From the NCBI GenBank assembly GCA_031213475.1, contig JARUPZ010000002.1, positions 1,240,001 through 1,304,000 on the forward strand: a stretch of 64,000 nt of DNA. The letters run 5' to 3'. The position numbers and the translations under genes were made by a program. Shown in pieces: positions 18,861 to 30,159 of the stretch; the first letter of the stretch is position 1, and each line of letters begins with the position of its first letter. The notes beneath the pieces are model-generated. The model was not told where the DNA came from. It did no database searches and saw only the letters and a program-made list of their open reading frames with translations. This DNA is from Nereocystis luetkeana. Taxonomy: Eukaryota > Sar > Phaeophyceae > Laminariales > Laminariaceae.

Positions 18861-20029
18861 GTACGGCTTAGTGAATTAACCTTTAGACTAACCCCAAAGC
18901 GCCGGGTGCCACGTACATAAAATACACCAGGTATACCTCGAGGTGCCAGGTACGCGTAATCAGGCGCAACCGCCATTAGTTTCGTCCCCGTTTGCCTTAA
19001 ACCCTTTCAGAACCCGACTTTTGGGGGGAAACTCGTTTGAAAATATACTCAGATCATCGATGGTTACAGCAGTGCAGAGTGCTAAATGGGTTGACGTCCC
19101 GAAAACGTTTTCTTGTGGAAAGATTGATGGCCGAGAGGAGGGGCGCCTCACACACGACGCCACTCAAAAATAGTTCAAAAACATCTCACTTCGCTGTGAA
19201 ACCGAGGATTTCGTCGAAACTCATATTTTGCAAGGTGCGTGTGATACAGTAGTACTACAGCTGGAAGTACCTCAATCGTGTGACAGAGAGGTTTCGATTT
19301 ACAAGGCTCGCTCTGACTACAAGGGTGTTTTTCCTTGGCGGGCCGAAACTGCTGTATAAGACTACGTGTACGTACGTACGCACAGGTACTACAGCAGTAG
19401 GTTTAGGTTTGGTTAAGGCACTTACTTGGTCGGACCAAACACATCGATAGATACTGCCGTGGCTTGGCTGGTGCCTTCTCAATCTTCAAGAAACGGTCGG
19501 GAAAACAAAACGCGGGCAAATGGAAACCCCGCGATACAAGTCGGCGGCAGTAGTGGGGTTATCGAACCGAAAAACCAAGACCAGCAGGCCAGGTTATGGA
19601 TATTGTATACCCTCCGGTGTCCTCTAGAACGGAAGACATGTACCAGGTGATACCCATACCGTACATTAAAACTGACAGTTGACATCCTAACACGTGGCAT
19701 TCCTTGGAATCAGGCAGTCTTGACGAGTACTGATTACTACGAGTATGCAGAGGCGGTTTCGCTTTGTGGGAATTATGGAATGTTGAAGTTTTGGAATGTT
19801 GGAGCTATGTAGGAATTTTAGGATGTTAGGGTTGCAACAAAAGAAGAAACATGGCGTACTACGTCGCATGCATGTATGTGTGTATGTATGTATGAGTACG
19901 TACTCGCACGCCTGTGAACTGCCCGTGTCATCTCTTTACAGAGAGCAGTAGCACTGGCAACACAAGCAGCTCTTCACGTGCCGTTTGTGCCAAACTGAAG
20001 ACGTCCGCGCGCACGAAAACGCAATGTCA
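18861..20029. other. No gene seen
   Basis: Contains short tgtatgtatg repeats near 19870-19900 and isolated taccaggta words. No convincing coding frame. Confidence 0.4.
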
Positions 20030-20039
20030 CAGCATCGCA

Positions 20040-20295
20040 CCCCCCGGACATATCAGATCAGATAGATCATTCCTACCTCATGATCTACATATTTCAGATT
20101 GACGATTTGTATGATCTGTATGAACTAGCTGAATGTTGCCGGGTGGGAGCCGTATAGTCTGCATGATCTGGGACAAGTTTGTTGGGTCGGATATTTACCA
20201 TACGACAGATCCTGTCCAACATATCATAACGGCAGGCTAGGATCTATAGTAGGATCTATGATCTAGATCGTGATTTATCCGACATGTGCAACAAT
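20040..20295 (+). repeat. TGATCTG-rich repeat family D, copy 1
   Basis: Contains atgatctgtatga, gttgccgggtgggagccgta and catatcataacggcag. Other copies at 25670-25905, 46200-46500 and 52055-52290. Confidence 0.75.
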
Positions 20296-20392
20296 GTCAC
20301 TGCAATAGTGTGATCCGTGATCAATATCTCGCCAAAGAGGAATCGCGGGAAACCACATGCAGCGGTAGAACCACAATCCGTGGTATTGATGT

Positions 20393-21230
20393 GTATGCGT
20401 CGTATTTCAGCAGTAGCAGCAGTAGCCGGTCCGGTGTCAGCCGGCAGTACCCGGCCCTGGTGCCGACACTGTTTCCTGGCGCCCTCATGAACGCGGCCGA
20501 GCCATACTCCTCCGCGCAAACGACGTGGACAGCCGTCGACGTCCTCGACACAAACAAGACGCCGGCCATCAACGGCGAAAGTTTCTACGCATAACCCAAT
20601 GGTGGCACCATATCATACTCGTCGAACCCGCCCCCGGCCTAGCAGCAGCAGCAGCAGCAGCAGCAGCGCCCGCGTGGCTCGCACAAACACGCTCGGGCAT
20701 CCTCCTTCAACCCCGTGGTCACGTATGTAACCGACGACCCCGACCCCTTCTGCGACGACGCCGCCGATTGGCCACTGAAAAATACTGACCCGAGCTTACC
20801 GCGGTCGTAGGGACGATGCCCACAACGGGCTTCACACTGTTTTCCCCACTGCTGCGCAAAATCCGCAAGGACACAGGCCCTTCGTGACCACGGAGGAGGC
20901 TGCCTCAACCGCAGCGGAACAGAGCACAGCCTCAAGACTGGTTGCAGGAAGGCGTTTTTGTAACACTTCTCTTTGCTTTAGACCCCGTGCTTGGCAGGTT
21001 TTACGATGAAAGCCACCCCCTCCGACAAAGGCAACAACGCATGCGGTCCCGACCGCCGTGGGGGCTACGAGCGCAACGTCGAGCGCAACTCCGACCACGG
21101 CAACAGCTTCCAGAACAACAGCGGCCCCTCCAACCACGGCCGCCACCGCCGCCACCGCGGGAACAACGGACGCTCCAGCAACAGGCGCCACAATGGGGGG
21201 AAGCAGTCGCAGGGAAAGCAATTCCGATAG
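20393..21230 (+). pseudogene. Coding-like island with in-frame stops, unidentified
   Basis: One frame shows strong C-ending codon bias in three blocks: LMNAAEPYSSAQTTW...NGESFYA (to 20591), ASSFNPVVTYVTDDPDPF...WPLKNTDPSL (20697-20797) and KATPSDKGNNACGPDRRGG ending in an Asn/Gly/Arg-rich tail (20991-21230). All three lie in the same frame but are separated by TAA, TAG and other stops and a (CAG)8 run. It may be a decayed gene, or a real one with introns I cannot place. No family recognised. Confidence 0.35.
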
Positions 21231-21299
21231 CGGCTCCTCGAGGCCTCGGCGGCCGTCGCAGCGCCGTCGATAGCCATGACCATGCACTCCCCTAAAGCG

Positions 21300-22250
21300 A
21301 GCACCTCCGCTGTTGGAAGTGCTGTCCCTGCGACTGTTGCCCGCCGTTGTTGTCGTTGTTGTGACGCCTGCACTGCTGGAGCGTCCGATGTTTCCGTGGT
21401 GGCGATCCTGCCGCAGCTCTTTCTTCCACTATCGAGCGTTTGTCGCGCGGGTGAGGCGTCTGAGCCTCATCACGAGGTGTGTGGGGTAGATTTACACTTT
21501 TTTTTCAGGTTCGTTTCGAATAGCCGCACCTTTGATCCTCCCCTTCTGATGTTTGGGGTGGTATGCTGATCCTGCTTTTGATCGTCGTGTGATCTGCATT
21601 CATGGCTATCCAGGGTGGGCTAATGTGATGGTATTACCGGCAGCCGGTAGTGGGAAAAACTACCCGTGTGGGAACAAGTGATTCGTACATCTGTATGGGA
21701 GTTGCACTCGTATGGGAATTGTACTCCTACTGAGAGCGCTCTTTGTGGAACGTCTTCGCAGACCGTGTATCTATGTTGATACCACTTAAATGGGAAAAGT
21801 TAGGCTCCACGTCGTGCGAAGGAACCCACCCCTCCCACTCTGCCTTCCTCCCTCTCTTTGCCTCGAGCGCATTGAAGATACAACCAACATGGAAGAGCTG
21901 ACAAAGAAGAAGATGAGTGCCCTTTCCAGTAATCGACATCCCTGTGTCTTTTATCCAGTGCTCCACTTGACAGGTGGCAGTAGCAACACCAAACCCACCC
22001 TGATTGTCTAAATTGTGTAATTGTATAGTTGGAGTTATCTGCACTGCAGCAGCGACTGGCTGTTGGAGGTACAGCCCTCGAGGAGAGCCTATACCTGTGA
22101 CATGATACTAATATTATAGAAGTACTATACTATATTCATGGTACCAGGTACGAACACCTCGTTAGATCATACCAGGGTATCCTACACAGTACCCGATAAC
22201 ATGTGTGTACGTACGTACATAAAATCGAAAAACAAAAAAACTGAGCTGTT
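21300..22250. other. No gene seen
   Basis: Weakly structured; short ORFs only. Ends in tgtgtacgtacgtacat just before the second ~820-bp TIR element. Confidence 0.4.
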
Positions 22251-22253
22251 GTA

Positions 22254-23069
22254 AGACCTATGCCAATGGAAACGCGAAGTTCAAAAGTTTTTTTTCAAAT
22301 ATATTGCTGTAAAAAAACAGCCGAAAAAATTCTCGTACCGCCGCTGTGGGAAAAAAAGAGAAAAATGTTTTATTTTTTATTTTTTTTCCCCCAACGGCTG
22401 CAGGCGGCGCAATTTGTTTTTTCTGGTTGCAAATTGTCAACACGGTGATCGAAACCAGCTCGTGCGACGATCGACGCTCGTTCTCGACATGGACTCAGCC
22501 CACGGCCAACCCGCTCGGTATCTGGCAAGGCCAACGAATATAGATGACGGCCTCGAAGATATCAGGTGGATCCATGGTCTAGGGCGCGAGAGCTTGCCGG
22601 CGGCGTCCTACGGTATCCTCCCAAACCTGAAAAAAAAACTATTTTTTGTCAATCGAGACGGATCGAGAAGTTTGTCTTCTGTTTTGTGCAAACCAGCGGC
22701 CAAATGTTTTTTTATCATGCGCTTGGTCAGCTCCCGCCACATGACACCGGCCATGGTGTAAAGACGGTGACCCTAGGGTGGGTCGGAGACCCTAACGAGC
22801 GCCCTCCGTTCAGAATTCATGACGCAATCGTTGGTTTTGTTGATCGATGTCTGTCGAGGACTCGGAATCTCGCCGCTTCGAACCAAAGACCGGCCTGAGT
22901 TTTTTTCAAGCCGATGTTGGCCCAACATCGATTTTTTCGGGCTTTTCCAAAAGTTAGGAACTTTTTTTTTTTACGTGGCCCATAGGAAGCGTGTTCTGAT
23001 TTTTTTTGGCGGGTATCTTCGAAATTCAAACTTTTTATTGAAACTTCGCTGTCTCATTGGCATAGGTCT
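22254..23069 (+). mobile_element. ~820-bp non-autonomous TIR element, copy 2
   Basis: Ends agacctatgccaatggaaac and cattggcataggtct, same orientation as 9984-10814 and very similar throughout, including ggtgggtcggagaccctaac. It differs by small indels in A/T runs and a short deletion near 22930. Confidence 0.87.
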
Positions 23070-23292
23070 AAGAGCGATTTTTTCATCATACGAGGTACCC
23101 TGCGAGTAGGGTATATATATATAATTTGTAAGCTTGGTGTGATCCTCCGATCAATACACGTATCATCCCAGCAGCAAAGCAACAACAACACCAGTAACGA
23201 AGAGCAATACAAGCAGTAAGCACCACTACCTGCTGTTGCAGTGTACCAGTACGCACTATATACAGCAGCAGCAGCAGTAGTAGTAGTAGTAG

Positions 23293-23402
23293 TATTACGG
23301 GGGACCATAGTTAATAGGACCAAATACTGTTAGTAAAAATGGTTAAATGTATAGGTTTTTATGTGTACGACAGGTCCTATTAACTATGGTCCCCCGTAAT
23401 AG
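23293..23402 (+). mobile_element. Palindromic MITE M2, copy 3
   Basis: tattacgggggaccatagtt to tatggtcccccgtaata, embedded in a TAG trinucleotide run (gtagtagta on both sides), which obscures the target duplication. Confidence 0.92.
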
Positions 23403-23837
23403 TAGTATTAATAGTAGTAGTAGTAGCGCTGGCGTGTGGAACCTGCAACGACCCACAGTGAAATCTGCAACGAGCGAAGAAGAGGAGTGCTCGTACAACG
23501 TCTGCCTGTGCCCACCTACTCAGCGGCAGCAGTGCAAGGGGCACTTCTTTTTGCTTTCTTCGTACATGCTACACATGCGTTCATTTCGTGACATTTGACA
23601 CAACCGAATTTGGTGATCTCGAGTGCTGGCACTGGTGTAGGGTCGGAGGGGCCGCCGTAAGAACGTGCTCACGAATCTCAAAAGCATTGACATGTATGAT
23701 GTGAACGAATTTCGTTTTGCGCTTCCGTCCGTTCGTCCTAGGTGTGAGACTACCGGCATGCCGGTACGCCGCTTGTTCAGATATTGCAACTACGGGGGCG
23801 ACGGGTTGAATTGACACAGGACATGCCGGCATCCCCG

Positions 23838-24180
23838 GTGGCTACGTAGTAGGTGGTCAGCGTGCCTATCAAGACAAATTTCGTGGGTTCGAGTCTCACC
23901 GAGTGCATGCTCGTGGGGGATTTTTCTTGCATAAAAAAAGCGCGAGAGCGTGAGTTAGCTACATTGTTCGATGAGAATCGACGAGCAGTGGGAATGCTGA
24001 ACCCTATGCGCGTGAAAAAAAAAGGCATGTACCGGGGGGGAAGAAGGGACGACACCTGTGGCCACCGCTTGTCCAGAAGATCGCTGAGGGTAAAACCTCC
24101 TACGAGTTACAGTAGGCTGGAAAGTAAACGTGATGAAGAAAAACAAATAATAATAATAATAAAAAAACAAAACAAAAAAC
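23838..24180 (+). mobile_element. tRNA-derived SINE, subfamily S-B, copy 1
   Basis: The head resembles a tRNA: ggtggtcagcgtgcc (A-box-like) and gtgggttcgagtctcacc (B box GGTTCGAGTC). The body includes gagaatcgacgagcagtggg and gccaccgcttgtccagaaga. The tail is (AATA)n/A-rich, ending near 24180. Confidence 0.75.
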
Positions 24181-24544
24181 ATACCAGGTATGTATGTATC
24201 TGGAAGTGTGTTGAACCCTTTAAGGGCCGCAGTCCCGGTTAGGGCGGCCAAAAAACACAAAACACATGCCAGGCATGTAATACCAAACAAAAACACCGAA
24301 GTGGTATTTATTTTGTTGTGTGCTGTAAATCAGATTTGTTTGCTCGGTTCCACAGTCCCACGCCGAAAACAGACGCGCACGGTGGAGTCGCCTGAGAGCG
24401 AGCAAAACAACCCAAAAAAATGTGCATCGAAACCAATCCCCACCTCTCAGGCCAATCCGCCACACGACGAATGTACGTGTATGTCACACTTCATAGAACA
24501 TTCCTCCGAGAGCCTCCAGAGATGGCCAAGGCGTTTTCTTCCTG

Positions 24545-24609
24545 TGGACGAAGCACTCTAAATCCAAGCAGCTTGTCCCCAAAGCGGGACTGCAGTCCTA
24601 AAGGTTTTA
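24545..24609 (+). mobile_element. MITE M3 fragment
   Basis: Right part only: cagcttgtccccaaagcggg then actgcagtcctaaaggtttt. Confidence 0.6.
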
Positions 24610-25189
24610 CCAATCCGGCGGAGGATGGAAAAATAGAAATACAAAAAAAGAGCACGTACGCGGGTACGTCACTTTGGCATGCCGGTATGTACCGCTACAG
24701 CAGTAGTAATACCGCGTTAACACTCGCGTTGTACTCGTAAACAGTCCTGGTAATGACTACCTGGTACTTTTATTGACAATACCTTGCTGCGCTTTATGCT
24801 GGCGGGCAGTACGCCGCTTGTTCAATTAGCATGAATCACGATTTTACGCTTGCATGTTGCACGTGAGCCGTTCCGAATCATGAGGGCGGTCGGTTTACAC
24901 AGAACTACAACAGTACTCCGTGAGCCTCTTGGCCGAGCGCCCATGAGCTTGATCTGATAGCCGTGTTGATAATATTATATAATAGTAGCAATATAAACAG
25001 TATCAGTATAATACCAGTGCCTTGGTAGTAACAGCTGCAGCAGTAGGGATAGTACTACCACAGAGTAGTTGTAGTAGTCGCATATAACGCACTTCAAGTA
25101 TTAATAGTACTCGTAGTACGATTAATAGAGATAGGAATGGCAGTATTAATAGTAGTAGAGGTACATAAGGTATTACCTACCGAGCTACA

Positions 25190-25255
25190 GGGGTAAAAGA
25201 CTGATCGATTACCCAGCCCCCAGGGTAATCCTTACATCACTCTCCCCCCTCTTTC
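25190..25255 (+). repeat. Solo unit of the 17.2-kb tandem repeat
   Basis: aggggtaaaagactgatcga, cagggtaatccttac and a C run match the 17229-17545 units. Confidence 0.65.
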
Positions 25256-25377
25256 GGGGCGTCGGTACCGTATACAGCCGTACTCTCATCTCCCCGCTTC
25301 GTTTCACTACCTGGGCAACCAGTGAAATATTTTAGGGGCGCACGCGCAAGCGCTTCTATAAAAGAAACATTATTTTC

Positions 25378-25410
25378 GAAGTGAGATTCGAACCCGTGTC
25401 CTCGACGACG
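25378..25410 (-). other. Isolated Pol III B-box-like sequence
   Basis: Minus strand reads cacgggttcgaatctcactt, a B-box match, but no A box or cloverleaf is evident upstream. Possibly a SINE head relic. Confidence 0.35.
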
Positions 25411-25669
25411 TCAAATTCCTTTTAACATACAGCAGCAATAGTAGTAGTAATAGCAACGGTACGAGTACCGGCAGGAGCAGGACTTCAAGTAGGTAGTCTC
25501 AGTCTTCTCCGGTCGTTTGAAAGACAAAGGCGGGGGCGGCGGCTGTGACCGCGGCCGCCTTCCCATTTGGACTGTTGCTGCCGAATGAAACGTGAGACGA
25601 GAGGCGAGAGAGAGGGTCAGCAACGCAAGCCACGAGGTAAAGAGGTAAACCTAAAACTTGTTCGAAACC

Positions 25670-25905
25670 TTCCATATCTCGGACAAATAGTTGATCCCTA
25701 CTTGATGATCTACACTATATGTGATCTGTATGATCTGTCTGTTCTAGCTCATGTTGCCGGGTGGGAGCCGTATACTCTGGATGTACTGTACAGATCCTGC
25801 ACAGCATATCATAACGGCAGCTTAGCTTCTAGATGATCTGTCTGCAGATTAAATGTCTGTAGATCTATTCGAGGAGTGCAACCGTCCTCAACCATTCACT
25901 GCCAC
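25670..25905 (+). repeat. Repeat family D, copy 2
   Basis: tgatctgtatgatctgtctg, gttgccgggtgggagccgta, then gatcctgcacagcatatcat. Best match to copy 1. Confidence 0.8.
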
Positions 25906-26193
25906 GCCGTGATCATACAACGCTACTCTTGACGGCGCTTTCAGTTCATGTTGTTGTGTCCCTTCTTTCGGTTGTTTCGAATTGTCTGTCGCGTCTCCGT
26001 TAGTCTATTTCCTTTTATTTCCTTGTTTCTGTTGTCTCTCGCTTTTCTCTCTTTCAACGTACGTGGACTCGGAGTGGACTGCTGGCATGTGTATGTTGCG
26101 CCTGTCGCATCCAGTGCGATGACGTGGCATTGCATTGCCTACTATCCGTACTGCATTACAGTGTAGTATGCCTGTATCTATTTATAATTAAGA

Positions 26194-26248
26194 TGAAGAA
26201 TCGGCACGGACACTGGGTGTGCTGGATGCCGACGGGTAGACATAACTG
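26194..26248 (-). repeat. Inverted partner of 16566-16620
   Basis: gaagaatcggcacggacact and gatgccgacgggtaga are the reverse complement of the earlier segment. Confidence 0.7.
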
Positions 26249-26556
26249 TTTAATGTGCACAACACACATAACACATTTTTCCAACTGCGGCCACGTTTTG
26301 GAGACAAACTTAGAACTACACTTGGAAAAAAATCTTGCAGAACGTCTACATTTCCTTTGCCAGCGTGCAAGACGTCGGGCGATAGAAATGCACACGGCGG
26401 GTAACTCACAAAAGCAAACCCATGATATGGCTCGTACGCCCTCCCTTGCAGTGTACGACGTAGTCGTAACATACGCCGCGCGCGGGTGTTTTGCGCAACA
26501 GCCCCCGTCACATCCGACTCCAACTATCGACTACATACTGTACTTAAGCAGGGCTC

Positions 26557-26652
26557 TTGACCTTTTAGAACTGCAGTCCCTGTATGGGGACAAAACACTC
26601 AAATTCTAAGTAGTTTGCCCCCAAAACGGGACCGCAATCCTAAAAGGGCTAA
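26557..26652 (+). mobile_element. MITE M3 copy
   Basis: ccttttagaactgcagtccc at the left, aacgggaccgcaatcctaaa at the right, a hinge with aattctaagtagtttg. The TTAA flanks are mutated. Confidence 0.8.
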
Positions 26653-26739
26653 CGGGTCTGACTCGACCTGCGGATGGGGTCAGTAGGTGTTCGAAACCCG
26701 GCGGGTCGCGTCGGGTCGGAATATCACGGGTCGGGTGGG

Positions 26740-26860
26740 GTCGGTTCAAATCTCACGGGTCGGGTCGGGTCGGGTCGGGTCGGGTCGGGTCGGGTCGGGT
26801 CGGGTCGGGTCGGGTCGGGTCGGGTCGGGTCGGGTCGGGTCGGGTCGGGTCGGGAGGTTT
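26740..26860 (+). repeat. (CGGGT)n pentanucleotide array
   Basis: About 20 perfect cgggt units (26757-26852), flanked by imperfect ones and by aatatcacgggtcgg. Gives a spurious Arg-Val-Gly-Ser repeat ORF. A second degenerate array is at 27400-27610. Confidence 0.95.
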
Positions 26861-27399
26861 TCAAATATCATGGGTTTGATCGGGTCAGCGTGGAAAATCT
26901 AAAAAAAAACAGGGGTAGAGTCGCTCATGACTCGTGAGATACGGGTTTCTCGCGGGTCGGATCACACTAATCCGCAAGCTTGTTTCTGCTGACCCGCGGG
27001 TTCGACCCGTGGACCCAGCCCGCGGGTCGGACAGTTGGAACACTTGCCGTTTCCTGCCCTATGGCGTCTTTCGTGCCGATACTCCGAGCGCAGGGTGTGC
27101 GGAAAATCAGGTCTCGTATGTGTTTCGCATACTCCGGGTCGGACGAACCGGAAGCAATAGTTCACTTCGAGCACAATAGTCCGTGTTGATGCTTTGGTAT
27201 CATCTTACGCAACCACTCAAAAACCCACCAAAATCTATCAAACCATGTCCACATCCATCCAAAAGTCACTACAGCCTGGCCACATAACTGAATGGTACAC
27301 GTCACCATGGCGAAAGCTTTTGCTATGTGTCGACCCTGCGCGGTTCCATTCGACCCTACCCGCGAGAAAGTTGTATCTCACACAGGCTGTTCGGAATCT

Positions 27400-27610
27400 G
27401 GAGGGTCGGGTTGGATCGGGTCTCGAGGTGTTCAAAATCTCACGGGTCAGGTCGAGTCTCGTCGAGAGGTGTTCAGAATATCGAGGGGTCGGGTTGGGTT
27501 GGGTCGAGCCGGATTGGGTAGAGTCGGGTTGGGTCGAGCCGGGTTGGGTCGAGCCGGGTTGGGTCGGGTCGGGTCGGGGATTTTTCAAAATATCATGGGT
27601 CGGGTCGGAT
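27400..27610 (+). repeat. Degenerate CGGGT/GGGTTGGGTCGAGCC array
   Basis: Imperfect gggttgggtcgagcc units with interspersed gtgttcaaaatctcacggg, the same flanking word found at the first array. The two arrays probably belong to one repeat. Confidence 0.85.
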
Positions 27611-28007
27611 CGACCCATGAGCAGTGGCCCGACTCGTGAAGAGCCCTGCATGTTTGCAGACTTGCTGCGAGTAGTGTGTCTCCACGGTCGGCCCTTGCCC
27701 TCGGCGAGCGCTTGGGGGGGGAACTTTCCGGCGTTGTAAGGCTGGACCCACCCTCAAGGAGCGCTAACGTTTTGTGACTGACCCTGCCTACGAGTTTCTC
27801 TTTTAACTGGGATCGTGGTGAGATTGGCCCCAGTGGCGGTGCGTCAGACACAACACAACACACTCATTCCCGATTCGCCAACCTCGTCACACGAAGCACC
27901 TGCGGCCTTGTCTGGGTGTGGTGAGTGCGGCGACGATCGAAACTATCGCGGAAAAACCGGTAGGTTCAGCCTGGACAGGGGCGACGCTCAGGATTCGGCA
28001 GAGAGAA

Positions 28008-28312
28008 TGGAGTGGAGGCCGATCGTCGACGAGCAGGGATGGGCTCTGATCGAACCCTTGCCGCGCGACAAGTTTGGTTGGAAACCAGAACGGGGCGGGC
28101 ACTTTCATGGAGGTTACGTTCGCTTCGCACGCAAGAAGACGGGGGAAACCACCGGGAAGGGAGAGCAACATAGCGTGCAAGGCGCCGAGCGAATCGAGTG
28201 GGGCTGGAGACGGGGGGACGCCCGGAGCAGCACCAGTGCCAAGAGAGACGTCGCTCTACACGAGCGCACGGAGGCAGGAGCTCTTCACATCCCCCCCGGC
28301 GACTGTCTGTAG
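28008..28312 (+). CDS. Unassigned ORF, 101 residues
   Basis: From an ATG: MEWRPIVDEQGWALIEPLPR, then GHFHGGYVRFARKKTG and Arg/Gly/Ser-rich sequence to a TAG at 28312. Open frame also extends upstream to about 27815 without an ATG. Codon use is moderately coding-like. No domain recognised and no splice-linked neighbour found. Confidence 0.25.
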
Positions 28313-28685
28313 GGAGCTATTGCTGACCGTGGGTCATATTAATTGGCTGGTTGAGATTTGCGGCAGTCTCTGCATGCAAATAGTCGGGCGATAAAGAGTT
28401 ACCGTGATCGCCTTGTCGTCGAGAGGGAACGGCGGGCTCGATTGGCACCGGTACCGACAAAGGTAGGTGTGCTTTGCTTGGTGAGGAGGCCAAGGGGGGG
28501 CAGGACTTGTGTCGGCGTTTGCTCCTCTCGTGATTTTGTTTTAGCCACTTTTTTACAGCGTGTGCCAGAAACCTTTCGGGCAGAAGATCAGACATGGTTT
28601 GTTTTTTCTCGCCTTCGCTCTTCAGTAGCTACAAGAAGCAGTCACAGCGTAGATGTACGAGTGCGCCGTGATCGGCTAGCAGCAC

Positions 28686-28686
<1 letters not shown>

Positions 28687-28771
<85 letters not shown>
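28687..28771 (+). repeat. (CAG)~28 microsatellite
   Basis: Run of cag units with one caa interruption near 28702. The longest trinucleotide array in the window; flanked by a second (CTG) run at 29026-29045. Confidence 0.95.
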
Positions 28772-28772
<1 letters not shown>

Positions 28773-29138
28773 CAGACGCGAGGCTTGTTTCCGGCTGTAG
28801 CTTGCCACGTAGCTATACCGCGGGTTCGTAGTAGAGTGACATGTTCATGCATATTTTAGGTTCGTCGCGCGCGACAAGTGCCTCGTTTCTGGTGTTTGTA
28901 CAGAGTAGTATCCTGGTGCCCCGACTGGAGTTCCTTGGGTCTTGTTTCTTTACGTACCTGTCTAACTGTCTACAGCAGCTCAAGAGTCCTTGTACGTTTT
29001 AGCGACCACGGTCCAGATTCATACCGCTGCTGCTGCTGCTGCTGCTACTGCTGCCAATGCGCGCGAGTACAGTAGCCTCATCCTACATCGAATGCGCTAC
29101 TGCGCGATGTTTCGTGGCTAAAGTATGTGCACCAGGCA

Positions 29139-29152
29139 GGGGTATAAATAGG
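29139..29152 (+). promoter_or_regulatory. Consensus TATA box
   Basis: ggggtataaataggc matches TATAAATA in a GC-rich context. An AATAAA occurs at 29461 and an ATG followed 24 codons-worth of bases later by a donor-like gtaagc at 29566-29605. Could be a promoter or part of a solo LTR; no gene is attached with confidence. Confidence 0.3.
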
Positions 29153-29689
29153 CGTCCGGCTACGCACCCCGAGTCGGGGGCGAGATTTGCTCCCAAGCAA
29201 GCCAGGGGGCCCCGGGAGCCCAGAGAAGGACCCCTGGAGGACCGCCGGGGGGCGCTGCCCTGGCAGGGGCCGCCGCAGGCATTTCTTTATATATAGTAAA
29301 CACACTCAAACGCGCGCGTTTTACCGGCCCCTTTTGCCCTCAATTAATAGTAGCCCCCCCAAAAAGCCCTCAATGTTTTCGCCTGCCGCGGAACAGACCA
29401 TTTTTTTTGTTTACCCACGGCGAAAACCCCGCACGTTTGTTTTTTACATCCCTGCGCCAAAATAAAGGTGCAAAGTGTATCATATATAGAGCACAAAATG
29501 AAAAAGTCTGCGCGGCTACGTAGCCTCAACTGGCCTCCGGCGTGCTGATAATTTCTGCCGAAATATGAGCGCCAACGCAACGTCTACATTTCACCACCTA
29601 CCGGTAAGCATTTACGTTTTCTTTGGTCTTTGTGATCATCACTTTTTACTTGTGGTGAGCTTAAGCTTTATTTTTACCAATCCGCCGGA

Positions 29690-29940
29690 GGATATAAACA
29701 AACAAAAAAACTTACCAGCTTCTGGACAAGCCATGGTCACAGGTGTCGCCCCTTCTTGCCCCCCGTACGTGCCTCGATTTTTACCGCGCATTCGATCCAG
29801 CATTTCCACTGCTCGTCGGTTTTCATCGAATGTTGCTGACTCAAGCTCTCGCGCTTTCTTTCCGCCAACAATTTTTTTACAAGCAAGAAATTGTCCCTAC
29901 GAGTATGCGCACCCAATGATAGTTGAACCCACGTATTATC
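29690..29940 (-). mobile_element. SINE S-B, copy 2 (reverse)
   Basis: Contains cttctggacaagccatggtc, gctcgtcggttttcatcgaa and a terminal head-side gtccctacgagtatgcgcac in reverse orientation to 23838-24180; the tRNA-like head is truncated. Confidence 0.75.
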
Positions 29941-30159
29941 GGGGGTTTATAGCGAAATCTTCGTGACGCTTCGATAGGTATGAGCCGGACATATTTCATG
30001 TTCCGAGCAGAAGATTGTTTTACCCCCCCAGACCTCAGAGCATGTTGCATGTTGTATATCTTCGTACATATTTGATGTATCAATATTTGGGATGCATCTT
30101 TTCATATCTTGATGTTCTGATGTTCTGATGTAAGGCCGCTTGCCTGGCTTCTGTAGTCT

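Noticed and set aside
20832-21287. Minus-strand hydrophobic ORF that could look like a membrane protein
   Set aside because: Its Val/Ala richness comes from reading a C-ending, Asn/Gly/Arg plus-strand frame in reverse; third-position bias favours the plus strand.
26674-26937. RVGSGRVGSG repeat protein
   Set aside because: Product of the CGGGT pentamer; no start context, splice sites or codon variation typical of a selected repeat protein.
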